Source: a bacterium (GTDB lineage Bacteria; Zixibacteria; MSB-5A5; CAIYYT01). From it: DNA of 64,000 nucleotides. Of this stretch, positions 9,169-15,924 are shown piece after piece (position 1 is the first letter of the stretch; every line of letters starts with the position of its first letter). A program made the translations under genes and the position numbers. The notes beneath the pieces were generated by a model. That model made no database searches. It was not told the origin of the DNA and was given only the letters and a program-made list of their open reading frames with translations. The stretch is from positions 434,001 to 498,000 of the forward strand of contig JADJGC010000023.1 in the NCBI GenBank assembly GCA_016708315.1. The letters run 5' to 3'.

Positions 9169-11577
9169 ATGAACCCGACTTTACGCACTTTTGTCTTTGC
9201 CTTGTTTGCGGTTCTGCTTGTGCAGGCGAATGCTTACGCCCAATTCGATGTCAGCGTCCATTTCAATGGGGGCAGTGATGTCGTTTACATTGGTGAAGAC
9301 AATATTCTCGAAGTCTATATTACCAACAGTTCTCCTGTGGAAGGCATGACCGTCGGATTTGAGTTTTCAAATTCAGCCGGTTCATTTGAACTGGTGAGTC
9401 CTTATGGAACCCGGCCACCCGCTCCGAATGCTTCTTTTATCATGGAGCATGGCGATGCGATCGACAAATTTGCAGGCATCGGTCATTTGCTTGTTGTCAC
9501 CAACCGATTACCGGACAGTGTTTTGTTCGGCGGTGCAGATGCCAGCGCAGGTACGGCAACTGATCTACCGGTTCATATGACGCCTACACTCTGTTACTCG
9601 ATGAAGATTAGGATTCCTGCAGGTCTCACACCTACGGAGTCTGCGTTTTGTGTAAACAACATCTTCTACCCGCCCGCTGGTACCTGGCTAATGGTCAGTC
9701 AGGACGGCTCGGGCACGCCCTATTCTCAAGTTCCGACTTTTCAAGGGCAGTCCAATTCATCCGATATGGTTCCCGATGCGCCGTCCGTCTATTTTGATCT
9801 TGTCCAGCGGCCGCCTTGCGATCCACTGCAGTTGACGAACTGTCCGATAGTTCTCAAGGGCGATTCCGTCACGCCGATTGTTTGGAATTTCGATGTAACT
9901 CCTGATGACGTCGAGCCGGTAACGTGGACGGTACAAGCGCTCGATGCAGTAATAAACACACCTTCGATTGATGCGGATGGTAATTTCTCGTTCTTGCTTT
10001 CGGCTTCTGAAGCCGGTTCGTTCAAGCCCTTCAGAGTAATTGCAGAGAATGAGTGCGGGCTGGATACTTGCGACTTTGACGTCGAGTATATAATCGGCGA
10101 CCAGCCATTTGTAGTGCAGATCGAAAAGACTCATAGCACGCTGCAGGGCAACTACGAGTATGTTTCGATTACAATGCAACATTCGTCATATTCAATTGGT
10201 GGTTTTGATTTTCTTGTTGGCTACGATGCAAGCGCTCTAATTTTCAATACAGCTCAACTCGGTGAAGATTTGGGACCTGCCGGTTGCGGATGGGAGTATT
10301 TTACTTTCCGCTATGGAGCACAAGGCAACTGCGGTGGAGTTTGTCCCAGCGGTTTACTTCGAGTCGTAGCCATTGCTGACGCAAACAACGGCGCCAATCA
10401 TCCCGATTGTTTCAATGTTGCCCCTGGCGGCGAACTGGTGAGACTCAAGTTCTATGTGACGAATGATCGGCTGTATGAATGCCAGTATATACCGATTCAG
10501 TTTGCCTGGATGGATTGCGGCGACAACGGCATTTCGAATGTGGGCGGCGATACGCTTTGGATTTCGAGCAAGGTGTTCGCATTCGAGAATACTGATCCGC
10601 TGAACGACCCGAGATTCGAAATTACCGACAGTTCGTGCCATTTCGCGATCAGCTACGGCGGCGCCTGCGTCGACTGTAATGTTTCGGCGAAGTATGCGCC
10701 GGTGCGGCACGTGATATTCTGGAATGGCGGAATTGATATCGTGTGTGCCGACTCGATTGATGCACCGGGGGATCTTAATTTGAACGGTATCGGCTACGAG
10801 ATTGCTGATGCTGTGCTCTACACGAATTATTTCCTGAAGGGTCTGAGTGCCCTAAATCCCAATCCGCAAACCCGCGAGGCGCAGATTGCTGCTTCGGATG
10901 CAAATCAGGATGGCACGACGCTGACAGTCGGCGATTTGGTGTATCTGCTTCGTGTGGTGGTCGGAGATGCTCTCCCCTATTCAAAATTGGCGCCATTTGC
11001 GAATAGCGCAGTTGTGTCGATGAGCGACGGTTTGATCACGACAGAGTCATCGGTCGAGATCGGCGCTATGGTGGCGACATTCAGGGTCAGCGGCGACTAT
11101 GTTATCAAGAGTGCCAGTGATATGAGTGTTCTGTCGGCTGAAGAAAACGGTGTGGTGAGAGTGCTCGTTTACTCAGGGCTCGAAGATATGTCCAAGCGGT
11201 TATCTGCCGGACGCAACGAGATATTCTCGATCAGCGGAGACGTTGAACTGCTGAGTACTGAAGTTTCCGACTACAACGGCAACATGCTGACGACGGCACT
11301 GAGTAAGAGCGTCTTGCCAAGTGAATTCAAGCTGTTGCAAAACTCGCCGAATCCATTCAATCCGGTCACCAAGATCGGGCTCGATTTGCCGGTAGTATCA
11401 GACTGGACGCTGGAGATATTCAACGTTGCCGGTCAGTTGGTGACGAGCTATTCGGGACGTAATCAAGGGCATACCGACATCGAATGGAATGCAGCCAATC
11501 AGCCGAGCGGAGTCTATTTCTACAAGGTTCGCGCCGCGGATTGGACTGAATCAAGAAAAATGCTTCTGTTAAAGTAG
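9169..11577 (+). CDS. Secreted cohesin-like/dockerin-like protein with FlgD-like C-terminal sorting domain
   Basis: 802 residues. ATG 9169 is preceded by GGGGAGG at 5 bases and opens into a signal peptide (FVFALFAVLLVQANAYA). Order: a first beta domain from about 25 (FDVSVHFNGGSD), an Ig/PKD-like segment around 215-310 (with TWTVQALDAVINTPSIDADG), a cohesin-like domain from about 313 (VVQIEKTHSTLQGN), dockerin-like loops near 533 (GDLNLNGIGYEIAD) and 576 (SDANQDGTTLTVGD), a beta domain, and an FlgD-like C-terminal domain from about 722 (LLQNSPNPFNP ... QPSGVYFYKVR ... SRKMLLLK). It is a close architectural paralogue of the genes at 1-1370 and 1477-3582, but has an additional N-terminal beta domain. 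Probably exported and surface-attached through the C-terminal domain; ligand unknown. Confidence 0.88.
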   Translation: MNPTLRTFVFALFAVLLVQANAYAQFDVSVHFNGGSDVVYIGEDNILEVYITNSSPVEGMTVGFEFSNSAGSFELVSPYGTRPPAPNASFIMEHGDAIDKFAGIGHLLVVTNRLPDSVLFGGADASAGTATDLPVHMTPTLCYSMKIRIPAGLTPTESAFCVNNIFYPPAGTWLMVSQDGSGTPYSQVPTFQGQSNSSDMVPDAPSVYFDLVQRPPCDPLQLTNCPIVLKGDSVTPIVWNFDVTPDDVEPVTWTVQALDAVINTPSIDADGNFSFLLSASEAGSFKPFRVIAENECGLDTCDFDVEYIIGDQPFVVQIEKTHSTLQGNYEYVSITMQHSSYSIGGFDFLVGYDASALIFNTAQLGEDLGPAGCGWEYFTFRYGAQGNCGGVCPSGLLRVVAIADANNGANHPDCFNVAPGGELVRLKFYVTNDRLYECQYIPIQFAWMDCGDNGISNVGGDTLWISSKVFAFENTDPLNDPRFEITDSSCHFAISYGGACVDCNVSAKYAPVRHVIFWNGGIDIVCADSIDAPGDLNLNGIGYEIADAVLYTNYFLKGLSALNPNPQTREAQIAASDANQDGTTLTVGDLVYLLRVVVGDALPYSKLAPFANSAVVSMSDGLITTESSVEIGAMVATFRVSGDYVIKSASDMSVLSAEENGVVRVLVYSGLEDMSKRLSAGRNEIFSISGDVELLSTEVSDYNGNMLTTALSKSVLPSEFKLLQNSPNPFNPVTKIGLDLPVVSDWTLEIFNVAGQLVTSYSGRNQGHTDIEWNAANQPSGVYFYKVRAADWTESRKMLLLK

Positions 11578-11587
11578 CAGGAGCGTT

Positions 11588-12062
11588 TTAACCGGCTGGG
11601 GCGAAGATTTGGTAGATTGCGTATATTAGCATAGCCAATGCGGGCAGTAGCGTGAGAGCGAAAGAAAGGCTGTTCCAATGACTATCGAGACCGGTCCGAA
11701 TGCTGCGTTACCCTGCTTCCCTATCCGGAAAAGCACCACTTCAACGATCCATCCACCTGTGTAGCAGATATTCGCTGCAATTGCAAAGAGGATAACCAGG
11801 CCACTTGCGCAAGAATATCCCATCGGAATCTCGGGATTCAGGGTCTGCCGTGAGCGGTTAAACTCATCAGTATCGCCGCAACTGCACAGAACGCACCCGA
11901 AATCAATCCGCTTGCGCCGACGATCAGATTGTAAGGCACTCGTCGAATCTCCCACCAATAAATGATTTCGCGGACAGAATTCGGCGGCGACTCTCGTCTG
12001 AGATACTTACTTGCCGTGATCCTGCGCCAGAGACTTGGCTTTCGTTCGGAATCGTTGTCCAT
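11588..12062 (-). pseudogene. Small membrane-protein gene with two frameshifts
   Basis: Three frames in succession make one sensible polypeptide. The first starts at the ATG at 12062 and gives a basic N-terminus, then IIYWWEIRRVPYNLIVG and a TM helix (LISGAFCAVAAILMSL). Near 11843-11848 the frame must shift to continue with MGYSCASGLVILFAIAANICYTGGWIVE. Near 11657-11664 it must shift again to give LTLLPALAMLIYAIYQIFAPAG and the TAA at 11588-11590. Two single-base losses account for both: 475 + 2 = 477 nt, or 159 codons. Three or four TM helices result. The family is unknown to me, although the WWExRRxPYN motif looks like that of small uncharacterised membrane proteins. The gene overlaps no other; its end is 10 bases from the end of the convergent 9169 gene. 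Real decay or sequencing errors both fit. Confidence 0.7.
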
Positions 12063-12143
12063 TCGCCCTCATTGTTACAGCTATTTCTACGAAAATTATA
12101 CCAATTGAACCCCGGCCGCAATGACTTCCGGCGAAACTCTCCC

Positions 12144-12172
12144 TTGCTTCCAAACGTAGTCTCTATTATCTA
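12144..12172 (+). promoter_or_regulatory. Probable sigma-70 promoter for pepF-like gene
   Basis: TTGCTT at 12144-12149, a 17-base spacer and TATCTA at 12167-12172. This gives a leader of about 48 bases before ATG 12227. The -35 match is only partial. Confidence 0.45.
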
Positions 12173-12226
12173 TCTAAATCGATTCATTGAGGAAATGGTC
12201 CACAGAACATATAGGAGACACCATCC

Positions 12227-14110
12227 ATGAAGAGTTTCAAAACAATCACATTGGCAATGTTGGCTCTGCTGATAGTCGCCATGCTGCCGATCAATCTTTA
12301 TGCGCAGGCGAAGGAAGCCCCGACGCGCGATCAGATCGAGGATAAGTATAAATGGAATCTTGCCGATTTCTATGCTTCCGATGACGCGTGGGAAACGGCT
12401 TTTGCAGCGTTAAAGGGCCGCATTGGCGAGGCCGCGCAGTATCAGGGCAAGCTGGGTAAGTCATCGACGATGCTGGCCCAGTGCCTGATGTTGAATGACA
12501 CGTTGGGGATGATTGCCCATCGGCTCTACGTCTACGCCAGTTTGAGTCTGGATCAGGACAATCGCGTCAGCAAGTATCAGGAGCTTGCCGATCGTGCGCG
12601 GATGCTGTATTCCGATCTTGGCCAGGCGACGGCTTTTATGGAGCCGGAGATTCTCACGATACCGGATGAGAAGCTCAAATCATTTCTGGCGCAGGACAAG
12701 GGGCTGAGTGTTTACACGTTCTACCTGAATGATATTCTTCGCCGCAAAGCGCACATTCGTTCGCAAGAGGTTGAGGAAGTTCTTGCGCTCGCATCGCCGG
12801 TAACCGGCGCGCCGAGCCGGATTTTCACGATGATTGATGATGCCGACGTCAAGTTTCCTAACGTCAAAGACGCCGACGGCAACGAGATCGAACTCACCAG
12901 AGGCCGCTACGGTCAGATTCTGGAATCGACGAATCGTGAAGCGCGCCGCGCCGCCAGCGAAGCCTACAACGAAACTTACATGAAGTACAAGAACGGACTC
13001 GCCGCGACACTGGCTTCATCGGTAAATGCCGACGTGTTTGCTGCGAAGGTTCGCGGGTACGACAATTGCCTTCAGCGCGGGCATGAGCGCGACAGCATTC
13101 CAATAAATGTATTCCACAGCCTCATCAAGGCTGCCAGCGAGAATCTGGCGCCGCTGCACAAGTACATGGCGCTGCGCAAGAAAGTGCTGGGAGTCGATAC
13201 GCTGTTCGGATTTGATCTTTCGGTGCCGCTTGCGCCCGATACCAAGATGGAATTCACCTACGAACAGGCGCGCGAGTATGTCATGAAGGGACTTCAGCCG
13301 TTGGGCAAAGAGTACCTTGCCAACGTCCAGATGGCGCTCGACTCGCGTTGGATCGATGTTTATGAGACACAAGCCAAGGGCAGCGGCGCCTATTGCTGGG
13401 GTACCTACACTGTCCACCCGGTGATGCTGCTGAATTTCTCCGGCAGGCTCGGGGATGTGTTCACACTTGCCCACGAGATGGGTCACTTGATGCACGGCTA
13501 TTATTCAAACAAGAATGAGCCGTACATTTATGCCGGACATTCGCTGTTTACTGCGGAAGTAGCATCGACGTGCAACGAAGCGATCATGATCAAATACATG
13601 CTGTCGCAAACCAAGGACAAGAACGAGAAGCTGTTCCTGCTCAATTACTACATTGATCAGATCATCGGCACGTTCTACACGCAGATCTGGTTCTCAGAAT
13701 TCGAGCTCAAGATTCACGAAATCGTCGAAAACGGCGGCGCGCTTTCTGCGGACGGATTGCGGAAGATTTATCGCGAAGTGTACCAGAAGTACTATGGACC
13801 GGACATTTTCATTCCGGAGAATCGCGATCTGGGCGGAATGCGCATCAGCCACTTCTATCGCCAATACTACGTCTATCAGTATGCGACCAGTTATGCGGCC
13901 TCGCAGATGTTGTCGCGCAAGATACTCGCCGGCGACAAGACGGCAGTTGCGGCGTATATGGATTTCATCAAGACGGGCGCTTCCGACTACCCGGTGAATA
14001 TCCTGAAGAAGGCCGGTGTCGATATGACGACGACCGAGCCGTTTGCTCAGACGATCAAGACGTTCTCGGAGTTAGTTGACGAATACGAGAAGCTGCTTCT
14101 GTCGAAGTAG
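12227..14110 (+). CDS. pepF: Exported oligoendopeptidase F-type (M3B) zinc metallopeptidase
   Basis: 627 residues, the usual size for oligoendopeptidase F plus a signal peptide. The M3 zinc motif HEMGH lies at His416-Glu417-His420 (LAHEMGHLMHGYYSN). The third ligand, Glu, is expected in the downstream FTAEVASTCNEA helix, which is present. M3B enzymes hydrolyse oligopeptides of roughly 7-20 residues inside a closed channel. A hydrophobic N-terminus ending in a signal-peptidase-like site (MLALLIVAMLPINLYAQA) indicates export. Most PepF proteins are cytosolic, so this one probably works in the periplasm. A weak GGAGA precedes the ATG. It is a single-gene unit with its own promoter and a strong terminator at 14143. 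With the M13 and M43 peptidases and the POT transporter in this window it fits extracytoplasmic peptide use. Confidence 0.92.
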   Translation: MKSFKTITLAMLALLIVAMLPINLYAQAKEAPTRDQIEDKYKWNLADFYASDDAWETAFAALKGRIGEAAQYQGKLGKSSTMLAQCLMLNDTLGMIAHRLYVYASLSLDQDNRVSKYQELADRARMLYSDLGQATAFMEPEILTIPDEKLKSFLAQDKGLSVYTFYLNDILRRKAHIRSQEVEEVLALASPVTGAPSRIFTMIDDADVKFPNVKDADGNEIELTRGRYGQILESTNREARRAASEAYNETYMKYKNGLAATLASSVNADVFAAKVRGYDNCLQRGHERDSIPINVFHSLIKAASENLAPLHKYMALRKKVLGVDTLFGFDLSVPLAPDTKMEFTYEQAREYVMKGLQPLGKEYLANVQMALDSRWIDVYETQAKGSGAYCWGTYTVHPVMLLNFSGRLGDVFTLAHEMGHLMHGYYSNKNEPYIYAGHSLFTAEVASTCNEAIMIKYMLSQTKDKNEKLFLLNYYIDQIIGTFYTQIWFSEFELKIHEIVENGGALSADGLRKIYREVYQKYYGPDIFIPENRDLGGMRISHFYRQYYVYQYATSYAASQMLSRKILAGDKTAVAAYMDFIKTGASDYPVNILKKAGVDMTTTEPFAQTIKTFSELVDEYEKLLLSK

Positions 14111-14142
14111 TCGCGTAAGATCATAGTTTGTGAATATGCAGA

Positions 14143-14168
14143 GCGGTTGGAAGGAGACTTCCAACCGC
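14143..14168 (+). terminator. Terminator of pepF-like gene
   Basis: Perfect hairpin with 11-bp arms: GCGGTTGGAAG, loop GAGA, CTTCCAACCGC, then TTTGTG. It starts 32 bases after the stop codon. Confidence 0.75.
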
Positions 14169-14170
14169 TT

Positions 14171-14632
14171 TGTGGTACTGCGCTATCCCAAAGCGAGAGG
14201 GAGAAACACGAGTTGGATAGCGAAGATTCGTACAGATAGAAGACTTAAACTTATAGGAGGCGAATACAACCCCCTAGCCCCCTTTGCTAAGGGGGAATTG
14301 CGGCGGGAATGTGTTTGTTATACGTAGTGGCAGAGAACACACCCCGCCTTGAGCGTGCTCTCCGCCGTGGCGAATCGCACACTCAAGGCACCCCTCTCGA
14401 GAGGGGAATCAACTAAGGGTATTGACCGAGTGCATGGGTTACAAGTCAGATCAGTTTGGAAGTACATGACGCCCTCACCTCCCGCGAAGCGCGGGATCTT
14501 CGACCGACCCTCTCTCCCGCAAGGCGGGACCTAGTCGGCCACAGGGAGAGGGAGAAACATTGCTGACCGGGGGCGGGGGCATGGGTAACACTCACTGAGT
14601 AACAGTGCGAATAGGGTTGTGGTGTTTGGGGG
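14171..14632. repeat. Gene-free stretch with several GC-rich palindromes
   Basis: About 460 bases without a credible gene. Four palindromic elements can be seen: CCCCCTTTGCTAAGGGGG near 14278-14296; CCCCTCTCGAGAGGGG near 14390-14406; CCCGCGAAGCGCGGG at 14481-14495; and CCCGCAAGGCGGG at 14516-14528. The pieces between (AACCCCCTAGCC, CCCTCTCTCCC ... GGGAGAGGG) look like the dispersed palindromic filler that occurs in many copies in some bacterial genomes. Short reading frames here have no start signals or family resemblance. Confidence 0.5.
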
Positions 14633-14839
14633 CTATGAGTCGGAAGTTGTGTCGGACGATGTGTCGGGTGGGGGTTCGGAGTCGGATTTGGCGGGAAGGC
14701 GCTTCGCATCACGAAGCGCCTTACGCAGGACAAACTCGATCTGGCCATTGAGGCTGCGCAATTCGTCATCGGCCCAGCGCTGAAGCTGGGCCAATGTCTC
14801 CGGATCGATCCGGAGCAGGAATGACTTCTTCTCAGCCAC
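14633..14839 (-). CDS. Arc-like ribbon-helix-helix DNA-binding protein
   Basis: 68 residues with a GTG start at 14839, two bases after the TAG of the SPFH gene, so translation is probably coupled. The strand-helix-helix pattern is clear: KKSFLLRIDPETLAQLQRWA, then DDELRSLNGQIEFVLRKAL, as in Arc/MetJ-type ribbon-helix-helix proteins. There the first strand binds the DNA major groove as a dimer. The C-terminus is a Ser/Asp/Pro-rich disordered tail. Such proteins bind tandem short operator boxes. Candidate boxes lie just upstream of the SPFH gene (15749-15807), which suggests the protein represses its own operon. The SPFH partner is not a toxin, so I do not read this as a toxin-antitoxin pair. 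Confidence 0.8.
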   Translation of the reverse strand: MAEKKSFLLRIDPETLAQLQRWADDELRSLNGQIEFVLRKALRDAKRLPAKSDSEPPPDTSSDTTSDS

Positions 14840-14841
14840 GT

Positions 14842-15720
14842 CTATTGATACAGCGTTCCGGTGTTGATGACCGGCTGGCTGGAACTCTCACCACAGAGAA
14901 CCACCAGCAGATTCGAGACCATCGACGCCTTGCGTTCGTTGTCGAGCTCGATGATTTTCTTGCGCGACAATTGTTCGAGCGCCATTTCGACCATTCCGAC
15001 TGCGCCTTCGACAATGAGCGTCCGTGCCGCGACCACGGCGCCGGCTTGCTGGCGGCGAAGCATGGCTTCGGCGATTTCGGGCGCATAGGCGAGGTGGCTG
15101 ATGCGGGCTTCTTGCACTTCGACGCCGGCTTGGTCGAGTCGCGCCTGAATCTCTTCGCATAACTGCTGGGAGATAGTCTGTGTGTGGCCGCGCAGAGACA
15201 CCCGCTGTTCGCTGTGAGAATCGTATGGATGTTGCGTCGCCAGATTACGAACCGCCGACTCGCTTTGAATTTTGACGAACTCCTCGTACTTGTCGACCTG
15301 GAAACTGGCTTCGGCGGTATCGACAACGCGCCAGACCACGATCGCACCGATCTCGATCGGGTTGCCGTCGATGTCGTTGACCTTGAGGCGGCTGGTCTCG
15401 AAGTTACGAACACGCAGGGAAATTTTGACTTTGGAATAGAGCGGATTCGCCCATCTTAGTCCGGCAGTCTTTGCCGTGCCGACATACTTGCCGAAGATCT
15501 GCATAACTCGACCTTCATTAGGATTGACCATGAAGAGCCCGCCCATGAAAAAGATGTCGAGCATGAGTACAATCGCTGCCGTTACTTTCAGGAACGGCGG
15601 AAGGATAATCAGCCCGGCGACACTACCTAAGAGCACAATGATGAGGAAGAACAAGACGCCCCAACCGGAGACGACTGCCTTCTCGATTTCTTTGATTGTG
15701 CCATCATATTGTTTGATCAC
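14842..15720 (-). CDS. SPFH/band-7 domain membrane protein
   Basis: 292 residues from GTG 15720, chosen because AGGAGG lies 5 bases upstream; the ATGs further upstream (15741, 15783) lack such a site. After a short cytoplasmic start (IKQYDGTIKEIEKAVVSGW) come two adjacent TM segments (VLFFLIIVLLGSVAGLIILP and TAAIVLMLDIFFMGGLF). The SPFH domain follows, with NPNEGRVMQIFGKYVGT and FETSRLKVNDIDGNPIEIG. The C-terminal alpha region contains EVQEARISHLAYAPEIAEAML, typical of prohibitin/stomatin relatives. SPFH proteins assemble into large rings or cages in membrane microdomains and often regulate proteases or membrane stress. Here it is encoded immediately before an Arc-like regulator, and I infer a small self-regulated operon. 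The substrate or partner is unknown. Confidence 0.88.
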   Translation of the reverse strand: MIKQYDGTIKEIEKAVVSGWGVLFFLIIVLLGSVAGLIILPPFLKVTAAIVLMLDIFFMGGLFMVNPNEGRVMQIFGKYVGTAKTAGLRWANPLYSKVKISLRVRNFETSRLKVNDIDGNPIEIGAIVVWRVVDTAEASFQVDKYEEFVKIQSESAVRNLATQHPYDSHSEQRVSLRGHTQTISQQLCEEIQARLDQAGVEVQEARISHLAYAPEIAEAMLRRQQAGAVVAARTLIVEGAVGMVEMALEQLSRKKIIELDNERKASMVSNLLVVLCGESSSQPVINTGTLYQ

Positions 15721-15748
15721 GTTAACCTCCTGTGATATCATTTTGATA

Positions 15749-15807
15749 TTACGAAGATATCGTAGAATTGTTACGAAAATCAAGCGGATTTTCTGAAAAT
15801 CTCGTAA
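15749..15807 (-). promoter_or_regulatory. Promoter with TTACGA operator boxes upstream of the SPFH/RHH operon
   Basis: On the minus strand a promoter can be read: TTGATT (15778-15783), an 18-base spacer and TATCTT (15754-15759). Three copies of a TTACGAnnATC-like box overlap it: the palindrome TTACGAAGATATCGTA at 15749-15764 on the -10, TTACGAAAATC at 15771-15781 on the -35, and the inverted GAAAATCTCGTAA at 15795-15807. The last two face each other. Repeated short boxes across a promoter are what a ribbon-helix-helix autorepressor would bind. Confidence 0.55.
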
Positions 15808-15859
15808 TGCGTTGTTATACTATTGGTTAAGTGCAAGTAAATTGAGCCTGAACGGGAAA

Positions 15860-15887
15860 GCGCGATGGCATTTGGGGACCATCGCGC
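15860..15887 (-). terminator. Hairpin terminator downstream of the DUF5916 gene
   Basis: GCGCGATGG (15860-15868) and CCATCGCGC (15879-15887) form a 9-bp stem with a 10-base loop. On the minus strand it is followed by TTTCCC; on the plus strand by TTCTTTGTT. It terminates the gene ending at 15925 and may also insulate the SPFH operon promoter. Confidence 0.6.
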
Positions 15888-15924
15888 TTCTTTGTTACGG
15901 TAGAGCTACCGAGGGTTAGGTTCT

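Noticed and set aside
1..11577. Cellulosome (cohesin/dockerin scaffold with enzymes)
   Set aside because: No cellulase-type enzymes or canonical scaffoldin are present; the dockerin-like repeats occur on proteases, a cytochrome and structural proteins.
14130..14534. Short plus-strand frames in the palindrome-rich gap
   Set aside because: They run through hairpin elements, lack start signals and show no similarity to a family.
14633..15720. Toxin-antitoxin module
   Set aside because: The partner of the ribbon-helix-helix protein is an SPFH membrane protein with two TM segments, not a recognisable toxin.
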